DNA of 64,000 nucleotides. Source: Candidatus Omnitrophota bacterium. GTDB taxonomy: Bacteria; Omnitrophota; Gorgyraeia; Pluralincolimonadales; Pluralincolimonadaceae. The notes below the pieces were generated by a model that saw only the letters and a list, made by a program, of their open reading frames with translations, was not told the origin of the DNA and made no database searches. Below, in pieces: positions 32,529 through 41,615 of the stretch. The stretch lies in contig JBAZFB010000007.1 in assembly GCA_041653595.1 (NCBI GenBank), positions 1 through 64,000 of the forward strand. The letters are read 5' to 3'. How positions within the stretch are numbered: position 1 is the first letter of the stretch; each line of letters begins with the position of its first letter. The translations under genes were made by a program, and so were the position numbers.

Positions 32529-34112
32529 TTAGAATTTTATCAGTTTGGCGTCCAGCACATGTTTCGCCGAACGTATCTCTTTCATGACCGGTTCCGGGAC
32601 TTCCTCATCGAGGTTGAGGACCGTCATCGCGTGGCCGCCGACCTTCGTCCTCCCCAGCGTCATGCCTGCGATATTGATCTTGTGTTGGCCGAGCACGGTC
32701 CCTATCTGGCCGACGATCCCGGGCTTGTCCTCGTTCGAGAGTATCAAAAGATACCCGGTAGTCGAGGCCTCTACGTAGAAATCGTTTATCTTGACTATGC
32801 GCGGGTTCTTCCTCGGGGAGAGCGTGCCGGCAACCACAACCTTGCCCTTGTCGGTCTGCGCCTCGACGATTATGAGGTTTGCGAACTCCTCGGCCTGCGA
32901 GGTCTTCGTTTCAACGATCTTTATCCCGCGCTCCTTGGCTATGAACGATGCGTTGACGAAATTGACCGTCTCCTGGAGTACGGGCGTCAGCAGCCCTTTC
33001 AGGAAGGCGATCGTCACCGACGCGAGGTCATGCTCGATGATATCTCCGGAATATTGGACCTTCACTTCCGCTATCCTTGCATCGGCCAACTGCCCGACCA
33101 CAAGCCCCATCTTTTCGGCAAGGGTAATATACGGCCGTATGACCTTGTATATCTCCGGGTCGACGCACGGGACGTTTACGGCGTTCCTGCAGCCGCGGCC
33201 CAGAAGCGCGTCGGCGACCTGCTTGGCGACCTCGATGGCGACGTTTACCTGCGCCTCCTCGGTGGACGCGCCCAAATGCGGCGTCGCGACGAGCTTTTCG
33301 TTCTTGAACATCGTGAAATCTTTCGGCGGTTCCTCCTCGTATACGTCGAGGGCCGCGCCCGCGACCTTGCCCGACTCGAGGGCCTTGATGAGCGCCTTCT
33401 CGTCGATGATGCCGCCGCGCGCGCAGTTGATCAGGCGCACGCCTTTTTTCATCTGCTCGAATTCCTTTTCGCCTATCAAGTGTTTCGTCTCGCTGGTTAT
33501 AGGCGTGTGGACGGTGATGTAATCCGATTCAGTAATAATATCTTTTATTTCTACCAGCTCGACGCCGAGGTCGTTTGCCCTCGCGACCGTAAGGAACGGG
33601 TCGTAAGCAATGACCCTCATGCCGAACGCCATACCGCGCCTGGCGACTTCGGTGCCGATGCGGCCGAGGCCGATGATGCCGAGCGTCTTGCCGTAGAGCT
33701 CGACGCCCATATATTTATTCCTGTCCCATTTGCCTTCTTTTAACGAGGCGTTCGCGTTCGGGACGTTGCGCGACATCGAGAGCATCAAAGACCACGTGTG
33801 CTCGCAGGTGGATATCGTGTTTCCGGCCGGCGTATTCATGACGATGATACCGCGTTTCGAGGCGGCATCCGCGTCGACATTATCCAATCCGACGCCCGCG
33901 CGCCCGATGACCTTAAGTTTCGTCGCGGCTTCTATGATATCCTTGTTGACCTTGGTGCTGCTGCGGACGACGAGGGCGTCATAATCCTTTATGATCGCCT
34001 TGAGTTCCTCCGGCGGGAGCTTCAACTTCACATCCACCTGAAGTTCTTTTTCGTCCTTTAATACTTTTAACCCTTCTTCGGACAGCGCGTCGCTTACGAG
34101 CACCTTGTACAT
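32529..34112 (-). CDS. serA: D-3-phosphoglycerate dehydrogenase (long form)
   Basis: SerA oxidises 3-phosphoglycerate as the first step in serine synthesis. The 527-aa type-1 form has the catalytic/NAD domains (1 to about 310: GLGRIGTEVARRGMAFGMRV, NCARGGIIDE, TPHLGASTEEAQ), an intervening ASB domain (about 320-450) and a C-terminal ACT domain (about 455-527, GYLLILSNEDKPGIVGQIG), which allows serine feedback. The serine route seems continued by the class V aminotransferase two genes upstream. The NicO-like gene between them is unexplained. Confidence 0.96.
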   Translation of the reverse strand: MYKVLVSDALSEEGLKVLKDEKELQVDVKLKLPPEELKAIIKDYDALVVRSSTKVNKDIIEAATKLKVIGRAGVGLDNVDADAASKRGIIVMNTPAGNTISTCEHTWSLMLSMSRNVPNANASLKEGKWDRNKYMGVELYGKTLGIIGLGRIGTEVARRGMAFGMRVIAYDPFLTVARANDLGVELVEIKDIITESDYITVHTPITSETKHLIGEKEFEQMKKGVRLINCARGGIIDEKALIKALESGKVAGAALDVYEEEPPKDFTMFKNEKLVATPHLGASTEEAQVNVAIEVAKQVADALLGRGCRNAVNVPCVDPEIYKVIRPYITLAEKMGLVVGQLADARIAEVKVQYSGDIIEHDLASVTIAFLKGLLTPVLQETVNFVNASFIAKERGIKIVETKTSQAEEFANLIIVEAQTDKGKVVVAGTLSPRKNPRIVKINDFYVEASTTGYLLILSNEDKPGIVGQIGTVLGQHKINIAGMTLGRTKVGGHAMTVLNLDEEVPEPVMKEIRSAKHVLDAKLIKF

Positions 34113-34126
34113 TTTGTCCTCTCCTC

Positions 34127-34783
34127 TTAGATTATTATAAGGGCACCGCAGATCATTATTGCCAGCCCTGCCAAAGCGTGCGTGTAACGTTCTATCTTCC
34201 TTGCCGGAAGCAGGTCAAGTCCTAATAAAGACACCGTGATGACGCCGATCATGGTGACGATCGTAACGGCTCCGAAGATGATCGTCACCACGGCCGCTTC
34301 CATCATGCTGTTCCTCATCGCCGGGTACATGACGAGAGGTATCAGCACCTCGCACGGCCCGAATATGAATATCGCGAAGAGCACCCACGGCGTTATGTTC
34401 GCCTCGCTGCCGCGGTCATGCACATGGAGATGCTCGTCGTTATGCGTATGGATCTTATTCCTGGCGGCCTGCCTCATTCCCCATATGAAATACACCAGGC
34501 CGAATGCTATGAACAGCCACGCCGCTATGCTGTCCCGCGCGGCATCGAAGGCTTTTATCTTGCTTAGCGCCACTCCGAGGGCGAGGCCTATTACCCCCAA
34601 AAGGACGGCGCTTAAAATATGCCCTATGCCGCACAAAAATGTTATAAAGACCGTCTTCGGCAAAGACCATTTGCGGGCGCGCGCGATCATTATAAAAGGA
34701 ACATAATGGTCTGGGCCTGCTATCGTATGGAAGAAACCCAGTGATGCCGCCGTGGCGGCCAACACCATCGTTTCGCCAGACAC
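34127..34783 (-). CDS. NicO/UreH-like polytopic membrane protein
   Basis: The 218-aa protein has about six hydrophobic segments. Near the N-terminus is GFFHTIAGPDHYVPF, a His-x5-Asp-His pattern like the Ni/Co transporter (NicO, HxxDADH) and UreH/TauE-like families. A cytoplasmic or periplasmic loop near 112-124 is rich in His and Asp (HTHNDEHLHVHD) and probably binds metal. Transport of nickel, cobalt or another ion is plausible but not shown. It sits between the class V aminotransferase and serA with 8-14 nt gaps. No urease or hydrogenase genes are in the window. Confidence 0.75.
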   Translation of the reverse strand: MSGETMVLAATAASLGFFHTIAGPDHYVPFIMIARARKWSLPKTVFITFLCGIGHILSAVLLGVIGLALGVALSKIKAFDAARDSIAAWLFIAFGLVYFIWGMRQAARNKIHTHNDEHLHVHDRGSEANITPWVLFAIFIFGPCEVLIPLVMYPAMRNSMMEAAVVTIIFGAVTIVTMIGVITVSLLGLDLLPARKIERYTHALAGLAIMICGALIII

Positions 34784-34792
34784 TTAAATCTC

Positions 34793-35959
34793 CTATGCTG
34801 CTTCGACCGGACCCCTGTCGCGGCCTTCGAGCAATACTTCTTCGGCGGCCTCGACCCCTACTCCGGGTTCACCCCTGAATCCCATCTCGGCGAGCGCCAT
34901 GCCGAGCACGGCGATCGTCATGAGTATGTCCGTATCCGTTATATAACCCATATGCGCGATGCGGATAACCTTGCCCTTAAGCTCGGCCTGGCCTCCGGCT
35001 ATTCCCACGCCGTATTTATCCCTCATATGTTTTACGAGTTTCTCGCCGTCTATGCCTTCGGGTAAGCGCACAGCCGTAACGCCGTTCGAGGGCGCGGTCG
35101 GCGCGAAGAGCTTAAGCCCCATCGCCTCCATCGCCTCGCGGGTCGCGAGAGCCAGTATCTTGTGGCGGTTAAATATCACGTCGAGGCCTTCCTTCTTCAT
35201 CATCCTCAGCGTCTCGCGCAGCGCGATGACCAGCGATATCGCCGGGGTGAAAGGAGTGTCCGTCGCATCGATCGCTTTTTTCGCCTTCTTAAGGCTAAGG
35301 TAATATCTCGGACTCTTGGATTTCTCGACCTTCTCCCACGCCTTCTTGCTCAAAGATATGAATGCGAGCCCCGGGGGTATCATGAGCCCCTTCTGCGAAC
35401 CGGAGACCACGACGTCTATGCCCCAATCGTCGGTCTTTATATCTTCGGCTCCGAGGCCGGAGATCGCGTCGACCGCGATGACCGCGTTATGGGCCTTGGT
35501 TATCTGGGCTATCGCTTTGATGTCGGTCAGCACGCCGGTCGAGGTCTCGCACAGCGTCGTAAAGACCGCCTGTATGCCCGCGTCCTTCTTTAATTCCGCT
35601 TCGATGGCTTTCGGGTCGACCGCCTTGCCCCATTCAACGTTTATTATTATAGGAGTAATGCCGTATGCTTTGCAGAGTTCGGTCCATCTCTCGCCGAATT
35701 TACCGCCCTGAACGCATATCGCCTTATCGCCCGGCGAAAGCAGGTTGGCGACCGCGGCTTCCATGGCGCCGGTGCCCGAGGAGGTCAACGTTATTACGTC
35801 ATTTTGCGTCTGGAAAACAAATTTTAAGAGTTCGCATACTTCCTTAAATATCTCCATGAACTCCGGGGTCCTGTGATGGATTATCGGTTCTGCCATGGCG
35901 AGCAATGCCTGAGGCGGGACAGGCGTGGGTCCCGGCGTCATAAGATAATTCTTTTTCAT
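34793..35959 (-). CDS. class V aminotransferase (serine/alanine-glyoxylate type)
   Basis: This PLP enzyme of 388 aa belongs to the alanine-glyoxylate/serine-pyruvate family: it starts YLMTPGPTPVPPQALLAMAEPIIHHR, has TSSGTGAMEAAV, DAISGLGAE and the PLP lysine in VSGSQKGLMIPPGLAF. The usual reaction moves the amino group of alanine or serine to glyoxylate or pyruvate. Since serA is two genes downstream and no serC is seen, it could serve in place of SerC on phosphohydroxypyruvate, which is an inference from context. Exact substrates are unknown. Confidence 0.88.
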   Translation of the reverse strand: MKKNYLMTPGPTPVPPQALLAMAEPIIHHRTPEFMEIFKEVCELLKFVFQTQNDVITLTSSGTGAMEAAVANLLSPGDKAICVQGGKFGERWTELCKAYGITPIIINVEWGKAVDPKAIEAELKKDAGIQAVFTTLCETSTGVLTDIKAIAQITKAHNAVIAVDAISGLGAEDIKTDDWGIDVVVSGSQKGLMIPPGLAFISLSKKAWEKVEKSKSPRYYLSLKKAKKAIDATDTPFTPAISLVIALRETLRMMKKEGLDVIFNRHKILALATREAMEAMGLKLFAPTAPSNGVTAVRLPEGIDGEKLVKHMRDKYGVGIAGGQAELKGKVIRIAHMGYITDTDILMTIAVLGMALAEMGFRGEPGVGVEAAEEVLLEGRDRGPVEAA

Positions 35960-35970
35960 TCCTTACCCTC

Positions 35971-38340
35971 CTAGGTTTGTATTGGTAAATGTTGGTATAC
36001 GGCGGCTTTCCTGCATTTCCTTTCAAGCGCTATCTCCAGGACCTGGTCCATATATTCGACGGGTATTATCTTTAAATCCTTTAATACGGCCTTCGGTATC
36101 TCCACGAGGTCCTTTTCGTTCTCTTTCGGTATTATGACCGTCTTGATGCCGACCATGTGCGCGGCGAGTATCTTTGACTTGAGCCCGCCTATCGGCAGGA
36201 CTTTGCCTCGCAGGGTTATTTCGCCCGTCATCGCGACGTCTTTTTTTACCGGGCATTTCGTCAGGCTCGATACAAGCGCGGTCGCCATCGTGATGCCGGC
36301 CGACGGGCCGTCCTTCGGTATCGCGCCTTCAGGTACGTGTATATGGATATCCAGTTTCTTATAAAAATTATCATCTATGCCGAATTCCCTGGCGTGCGAG
36401 CGGATATAACTCAACGCCGCCTGCGCCGATTCCTGCATGACCTCGCCGAGTTTTCCGGTCAGGGTCAATTTCCCTTTTCCGGTCATGAGGGTCGATTCTA
36501 TGGAGATGATATCGCCGCCCGCCTCTGTCCAGGCAAGCCCCGTGGAGACACCGACCTCGTTCTTCTCTTCCTTCTTCGGCTCGGTGAACTGGACCGGGCC
36601 GAGATATTTCTCGATCCGCTTTCCGGTAAGGCGAATCTTCAGGTCCTTCTCTTTCTTCACGACGTCCTTGGCTATCCGCCTGCAGACGCGCGCTATCTCG
36701 CGCTCGAGGTTCCGGACGCCCGCCTCGCGCGTATACCTGCGCACTATCCTTAATATGGCATCCGCAGTGAATTTTATATTCTCTTCCTTAAGGCCGTGCA
36801 GTTTTATCTGCTTGGGGATAAGGAACCCCTGCGCGATCTTCACCTTTTCGTATTCGGTATAACCCGAAAGTTTTATCATCTCCATCCTGTCCTGCAGGGG
36901 CAGGGGTATATTGTCCTGGAAGTTCGCTGTCGTAATGAACATGACATCCGAGAGGTCGAACTCCACTTCGAGATAATGGTCGGAAAATGTCGAATTCTGC
37001 TCCGGGTCGAGCACCTCGAGCAGCGCCGCGGCGGGGTCGCCCCTGAAATCCGTGGACATCTTGTCGACCTCGTCGAGCAAAAAGACCGGGTTCCTCGATT
37101 TCGCTTTCCTTATGGATTGTACGACGCGGCCCGGGAGGGATCCGATATATGTCCTGCGGTGGCCGCGTATCTCGGCCTCGTCACGAACGCCTCCGAGGGA
37201 GACGCGGACGAAATTGCGGCCGAGCGTCCGGGCGATGGACTTCGCCAGCGAGGTCTTTCCCACGCCGGGAGGCCCGACGAAACAGAGTATCTGGCCCTTC
37301 ATCGACTTTACGAGCTTGCGGACGGCAAGGTATTCGAGGATCCTTTCCTTCGGTTTCTCGAGGCCGTAATGGTCCTCGTTCAATATCTTCTCGGCGTTCT
37401 TGATGTCGAGGTTGTCGTCGGTCTTGACAGACCACGGCAGCGCGACGAGCCAGTCGATGTAATTACGCGAGACGGTCGCCTCCGGGGAGGTCGGGTACAT
37501 CCTCGAGAGTTTCTCGACCTCGCGCAGCGCTATATCCAGCGCTTCCTTCGGCATCTTCGCCTGTTTTATCTTCTCCTTAAGGTCATCAAGCTCGTTCTTA
37601 TAATCGTCCTTCTGGCCGAGCTCTTTCTCTATGGCCTTAAGCTGTTCCTGGAGGAAATATTCCTTTTGCGCTTTCTCTATCTGCTTCCTGACGGTAGATG
37701 ATATCTTTTTTTCTATCTGGAGTATGCCGATCTCGGAATTGAGGACTTCGGTAAGGCGCTTGATCCTCTCGACCGGATCGATGATCTCGAGTATCACCTG
37801 CCTCTCCGCGACCCTCATCGTGAGATACGACGCGACCGTGTCCGCCATCTGGTCCGGGTCCGGGATGTTCGCGATCGTCGCGAACGCCTCGGTCGGGACG
37901 CGCTGGTTCAGTTTGACATACTCCTCGAACTGGTTGACCAGCGAGCGCATCTGCGCCTCGACCTCGATCGTCTTCTCGACCGGCACTGAGGCGTATTCGA
38001 TCCCTGCATTAAGATATTCCTTGGTAGGCAGGAGTTTCTTTACCTTCGCGCGGTAGAGCCCCTCGACGAGTAACTTATACGAGCCGTCCGGCAGTTTTAC
38101 CGACTGGATTATCTGGCCGACCGTGCCGGACTGGTAGATATCGTCAAGCGAAGGTTCCTCGACCTTTACCGATCTCTGCGCGCAGAGAAGGATCGTCTTA
38201 TCTTTGGATAAGGCTTCCTCGACCGCGGCTATGGACTTCTCGCGCCCGACCACAAGGGGGACGACCATAAAAGGAAATACGACCATATCCCTCAGGGGCA
38301 GAAGCGGCAATGACTCTTTTAACTGGTGTTCTTTTTTCAT
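35971..38340 (-). CDS. lon: ATP-dependent Lon protease
   Basis: Lon degrades damaged and regulatory proteins in the cytoplasm. The 789-aa protein has the N-terminal substrate domain (about 10-200), a coiled-coil linker (about 205-265), the AAA+ module (Walker A GPPGVGKT at 356-363; Walker B FLLDEVDK near 420) and the protease domain with Ser680 in PKDGPSAGITM and Lys723 in GGLKSKILAA as the catalytic pair. Length is typical. It lies downstream of clpP without the usual clpX between them. Confidence 0.97.
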   Translation of the reverse strand: MKKEHQLKESLPLLPLRDMVVFPFMVVPLVVGREKSIAAVEEALSKDKTILLCAQRSVKVEEPSLDDIYQSGTVGQIIQSVKLPDGSYKLLVEGLYRAKVKKLLPTKEYLNAGIEYASVPVEKTIEVEAQMRSLVNQFEEYVKLNQRVPTEAFATIANIPDPDQMADTVASYLTMRVAERQVILEIIDPVERIKRLTEVLNSEIGILQIEKKISSTVRKQIEKAQKEYFLQEQLKAIEKELGQKDDYKNELDDLKEKIKQAKMPKEALDIALREVEKLSRMYPTSPEATVSRNYIDWLVALPWSVKTDDNLDIKNAEKILNEDHYGLEKPKERILEYLAVRKLVKSMKGQILCFVGPPGVGKTSLAKSIARTLGRNFVRVSLGGVRDEAEIRGHRRTYIGSLPGRVVQSIRKAKSRNPVFLLDEVDKMSTDFRGDPAAALLEVLDPEQNSTFSDHYLEVEFDLSDVMFITTANFQDNIPLPLQDRMEMIKLSGYTEYEKVKIAQGFLIPKQIKLHGLKEENIKFTADAILRIVRRYTREAGVRNLEREIARVCRRIAKDVVKKEKDLKIRLTGKRIEKYLGPVQFTEPKKEEKNEVGVSTGLAWTEAGGDIISIESTLMTGKGKLTLTGKLGEVMQESAQAALSYIRSHAREFGIDDNFYKKLDIHIHVPEGAIPKDGPSAGITMATALVSSLTKCPVKKDVAMTGEITLRGKVLPIGGLKSKILAAHMVGIKTVIIPKENEKDLVEIPKAVLKDLKIIPVEYMDQVLEIALERKCRKAAVYQHLPIQT

Positions 38341-38362
38341 ATTCTATGGATAGGGAATAAAG

Positions 38363-38971
38363 TTATTTTTTCTTTCCGGTTATGACTTCATCGACCAGGC
38401 CGTAGGTCTTCGCCTCTTCGGCGCTCAGGAAATAATCCCTGTCCGTGTCTTTCTTTATCTTGTCGAGCGGCTGGCCTGTGTGCTTGGCGAGTATCTCTTC
38501 TATCTTGTCGCGCATCCTCAATATCTCTTTCGCCTGGATGCTTATATCCGCGGCCGCGCCCTGCGTCCCGCCCCAGGGCTGGTGCATCATTATGCGCGCG
38601 TTCGGGAGGGCGAACCTCTTGCCCTTCGTGCCGGCGGCTAAAAGTATCGCGCCCATAGAGGTCGCCTGTCCGATGCAGTAAGTGCAGACATCGGGTTTCA
38701 AGAACTGTATCGTATCGTAGACCGCGAGTCCGGAAGTCACGACCCCGCCCGGCGTATTTATGTATACGCTGATGTCCTTATCGGGATCTTCCATCTGCAG
38801 GAAGAGCAGCTGGGCGATGACAAGGTTGGCGACGACATCGTCTATCGGAGTGCCGATAAATATTATCCTGTCCTTAAGGAGCCTCGAATAGATGTCATAC
38901 GCGCGTTCCCCGCGCCCTGACTGCTCGACTACCATGGGAACGAGCATCTGCGACCGTTCCTTGTCTGCCAT
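38363..38971 (-). CDS. clpP: ATP-dependent Clp protease proteolytic subunit
   Basis: ClpP forms the double-ring serine protease chamber fed by Clp ATPases. The 202-aa protein has Ser105 in GQATSMGAIL and His130 in ARIMMHQPWGG, and Asp near 180 in the DTDRDYF region, completing the triad. The start follows tig by 1 nt. No ClpX or ClpA gene is within the window, so the unfoldase partner must be elsewhere. Confidence 0.97.
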   Translation of the reverse strand: MADKERSQMLVPMVVEQSGRGERAYDIYSRLLKDRIIFIGTPIDDVVANLVIAQLLFLQMEDPDKDISVYINTPGGVVTSGLAVYDTIQFLKPDVCTYCIGQATSMGAILLAAGTKGKRFALPNARIMMHQPWGGTQGAAADISIQAKEILRMRDKIEEILAKHTGQPLDKIKKDTDRDYFLSAEEAKTYGLVDEVITGKKK

Positions 38972-38972
38972 T

Positions 38973-40247
38973 TTAGACCTCCTCTATTTTCGCGTTTTCA
39001 ATGAGGAACTCCATCGCCTTGTCCTGCGATATCTCGGCTTTAATGTCTTCCATGAGGTTATTTTCTTCGAGATATTTTTTCGCTTCCTCTGCCGTCTTCT
39101 TGGCTCGCGCCGCCAAAAGCTCGACGCGCTTGCTGATATCCTCTTCGGACGCTGCCAGCTTCTCCAGCTCGGCGATCTTATCGAGTATAAAATACGACTT
39201 CACTCGCCTGACCGCCTCGTCCCTGAATTTCTGTTTCATGGCGGCCTCTTCCTTCTCGATATCCTCTTTCTTATATCCCATATACTGGAGCCTGTTCTGC
39301 GCGTCTTTTAACAGGTGCTCGGCCTCCGTGTCCACCATCATCTCCGGGGCCTCGAAATTCGCGCCCTTGATGAGCTGGCCTACGAGGTCCTCTTCCACCT
39401 TGAACCTCGCCTCCTGTTCCTTCGCCTTGGTGAGCTCTTCGCGGATATTCCCGCGAAGCTCGAGCAGGGACTTGAACCCGCCGACGTCCTTGGCGAACTC
39501 GTCGTCGATCGCCGGCGCTATCTTCTCCTTGACCTGGTTGACGGTTATTATGAATACGGCCTGTTTTCCGGCCTGCTCCTTGCGCGGATAATTCAGCGGC
39601 ATTATGGTATTGACCGTCCTCGTATCGCCGGGGACCGCGCCCAAAAGCTGGCTCATGAACTCGGGTTTCGTAGATTTCGGGTTGAGCGGGAACCAGACGT
39701 TCTCGTTCTTCTCGCCGGGCTTGGCCTCTACCGATATCTCGACGTCGCAAAGGCACCAGTCGTTCTCCTTCGCCGGGCGCCCCTCGACATCCTTAAGCTG
39801 GGAGTGCCTCTCCTGGAGGTCCTCTATCACCTTATCGACATCCTCGGTCGCGACCTGGGCTTTCTGCCTCACGGCCTTGAGGCCTTTGTAGTTCTTCAAT
39901 TTCACTTCGGGCCGCACGTGGACCTCCGCCTTGAACGAGAGCTGCTTCTCCGCCTCGAAAATTATATCGGTAACCGACGGCATGCCTATCATGTCGATGC
40001 CGGCGTCTTTTACCGCCTTCATCACCGCCTCGCCGATGAGGCGCTTCTTGACCTCCTCGCCGGCCTTGTCCTTATAATGCGTCTCCACGAGATAGCGCGG
40101 GGCCTTGCCTACCCTGTAACCCGGCACCTCGGCGTATTTCTCGATCTCGCCGATTATCTCTTCGTATTTATTTTTTATATGGTCCGCGGGGACCTCTATC
40201 TCGAAACCCCTGCGCGAACCTCCAAGGTCTTTGCTTTTTACTTTCAT
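38973..40247 (-). CDS. tig: trigger factor
   Basis: Trigger factor is the ribosome-bound chaperone and prolyl isomerase. The 424-aa protein has the N-terminal ribosome-binding domain (1 to about 115, GSRRGFEIEVPADHIKNKYE and VPGYRVGKAPR), a FKBP-like PPIase middle domain (about 150-240) and a long helical C-terminal chaperone domain. The ribosome-contact motif G-F-R-x-G-K-x-P appears as GYRVGKAP (44-51). It leads the tig-clpP-lon series, 10 nt after hpf. Confidence 0.93.
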   Translation of the reverse strand: MKVKSKDLGGSRRGFEIEVPADHIKNKYEEIIGEIEKYAEVPGYRVGKAPRYLVETHYKDKAGEEVKKRLIGEAVMKAVKDAGIDMIGMPSVTDIIFEAEKQLSFKAEVHVRPEVKLKNYKGLKAVRQKAQVATEDVDKVIEDLQERHSQLKDVEGRPAKENDWCLCDVEISVEAKPGEKNENVWFPLNPKSTKPEFMSQLLGAVPGDTRTVNTIMPLNYPRKEQAGKQAVFIITVNQVKEKIAPAIDDEFAKDVGGFKSLLELRGNIREELTKAKEQEARFKVEEDLVGQLIKGANFEAPEMMVDTEAEHLLKDAQNRLQYMGYKKEDIEKEEAAMKQKFRDEAVRRVKSYFILDKIAELEKLAASEEDISKRVELLAARAKKTAEEAKKYLEENNLMEDIKAEISQDKAMEFLIENAKIEEV

Positions 40248-40257
40248 GATGATCGCT

Positions 40258-40812
40258 TCAGGTCTTTATCAGACCGAAGTCACCGTCCTTTCTCTTATAT
40301 ATTACATTTATCCTGTTGTCCTCGGCGCTCCTGAAGACGATGAATTCGCCCTTCGATATCTTCAACTCCTCCACGGCTTCCTCGACCGACATAGGTTTCT
40401 CGGCGACGCGCTGGGTCTCGACTATCCTCGGGCCGGCGGCCTCCCTTTCGGGCCTGAAGACGCCCCTTATCGCGGATAACGACCTGGCCGCGAGCTCCCT
40501 GATCCTGCCGGAAGAGCCTTTTACCCTGTGCTCCTTTATCTTGTCGTGGAGTTTCCTCAACTGTTTTTCGAGGGAAGCGATCGCCGCGTCGATCGACGCG
40601 TACATATCCGAGGTCGTCTCGGTCGCGGTCAGCTTGAAGTGCTTGCCGATTACCGTCAGCTCGGCGACGTGGCGGAACTTCTCGACCGAAAGGATGACGT
40701 GCGACTCGAGGATCTTGTGGTAGAATTTGTCCAGCTTCGCTATCTTATCGTTTACGTGGGCCTTCATGCCTTCCGTGACATCAAAATGCCTGCCCGTGAT
40801 GACTACGTCCAT
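40258..40812 (-). CDS. hpf: ribosome hibernation promoting factor (long form)
   Basis: HPF stops idle ribosomes and drives 100S dimer formation. The 184-aa length identifies the long form, with the N-terminal ribosome-binding domain (1 to about 100: VVITGRHFDVTEGMKAHVNDK, ASIDAAIASLEKQLRK) and a C-terminal dimerisation domain (about 130-184: KPMSVEEAVEELKISKGEFIVF and VIYKRKDGDFGLI). AAGGAGGTAAC lies directly upstream of the ATG. It follows lptB, as in E. coli, though without rpoN between them. Confidence 0.94.
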   Translation of the reverse strand: MDVVITGRHFDVTEGMKAHVNDKIAKLDKFYHKILESHVILSVEKFRHVAELTVIGKHFKLTATETTSDMYASIDAAIASLEKQLRKLHDKIKEHRVKGSSGRIRELAARSLSAIRGVFRPEREAAGPRIVETQRVAEKPMSVEEAVEELKISKGEFIVFRSAEDNRINVIYKRKDGDFGLIKT

Positions 40813-40837
40813 GTTACCTCCTTAAGTATCGGCCACT

Positions 40838-40887
40838 CACCCTCTTTTAGCTAAAACATCTTTAGGGTGAGCAACTTCGTTGCTCAC
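40838..40887 (-). other. structured spacer between lptB and hpf
   Basis: GTGAGCAAC-TTC-GTTGCTCAC (40867-40887) is a perfect 9-bp hairpin that includes the lptB stop codon. Its upstream arm overlaps a second possible stem, CACCCT (40838-40843) with AGGGTG (40864-40869), which encloses TTTTAGCTAAAA. None has a T run on the gene strand. The region may separate lptB and hpf expression or protect one mRNA. Confidence 0.55.
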
Positions 40888-41609
40888 ATTCTAAACTTTT
40901 CGCCTAAGTAGATCTGCCTCGCCTTCGGGTCGGAGATGAGCTCTTCCGCGGTGCCGGATATCAGGACTTTTCCGTCGGACATTATATAAGACCTGTCGGT
41001 TATGGAAAGCGTTTCGCGGACATTATGGTCGGTCAAAAGTATGCCGAGCCCTTTCTCCCTCAGCGAACAGATTATCTCCTGGCACTCGGCGACCGCTATC
41101 GGGTCGATGCCCGAGAACGGTTCATCTAACAATATGAAAGTGGGTTCGGTCACTAGCGCGCGGGTTATCTCCAGGCGCCTGCGCTCGCCGCCGGACAAAG
41201 TATAGGCGTAGTTCCTGGCGAGATGCGATATCCTCAATTCGCCCAGGAGCATCTCAAGCCTCTTGCGGCGCTCCTTCTTCGATATCCTTAGCGTCTCGAG
41301 GATGGCCATTATATTCTCCTCGACGGTAAGTTTCCTGAATATCGACGGCTCCTGCGCAAGGTATCCTATGCCGCAGCGGGCGCGCCTGTGCATCGGCAGG
41401 CCGGTTATCTCCTGGTTATCAAAGAATATCTGGCCGCTATCCGGCTCGACCAGGCCGACTATCATATAAAAGGTCGTCGTCTTCCCCGCGCCGTTAGGCC
41501 CGAGCAGTCCAACTATCTCTCCGCGCCTGACCGATATATCGACCCCGTTGACAACGCGGCGGCGGTTATATGTCTTTTGGAGACCCTTCGTTTCGAGGAG
41601 GTGCATCAA
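40884..41609 (-). CDS. lptB: LPS export ABC transporter ATP-binding protein
   Basis: LptB powers extraction of LPS from the inner membrane by LptFG. The 241-aa ATPase has Walker A GPNGAGKTTTFYM (38-50), the ABC signature LSGGERRRLEI, Walker B FILLDEPFSGIDP and the switch His in LLTDHNVRETL. IGYLAQEPSIFRKLTVEENI is the LptB-type Q-loop segment. It follows the LptC-LptA fusion gene by 6 nt. LptF and LptG are not in the window. Confidence 0.96.
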   Translation of the reverse strand: MMHLLETKGLQKTYNRRRVVNGVDISVRRGEIVGLLGPNGAGKTTTFYMIVGLVEPDSGQIFFDNQEITGLPMHRRARCGIGYLAQEPSIFRKLTVEENIMAILETLRISKKERRKRLEMLLGELRISHLARNYAYTLSGGERRRLEITRALVTEPTFILLDEPFSGIDPIAVAECQEIICSLREKGLGILLTDHNVRETLSITDRSYIMSDGKVLISGTAEELISDPKARQIYLGEKFRM

Positions 41610-41615
41610 AGATCC

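Noticed and set aside
32796..33522. Other plus-strand frames opposite serA, rpsA, pyrG and tig
   Set aside because: All are mirror frames of strongly conserved genes; none starts with a ribosome site or carries a known domain.
32478..33743. Plus-strand open frame of 421 codons opposite serA
   Set aside because: Arg/Asp/Leu-rich composition without domains, fully antisense to SerA, which has complete motifs.
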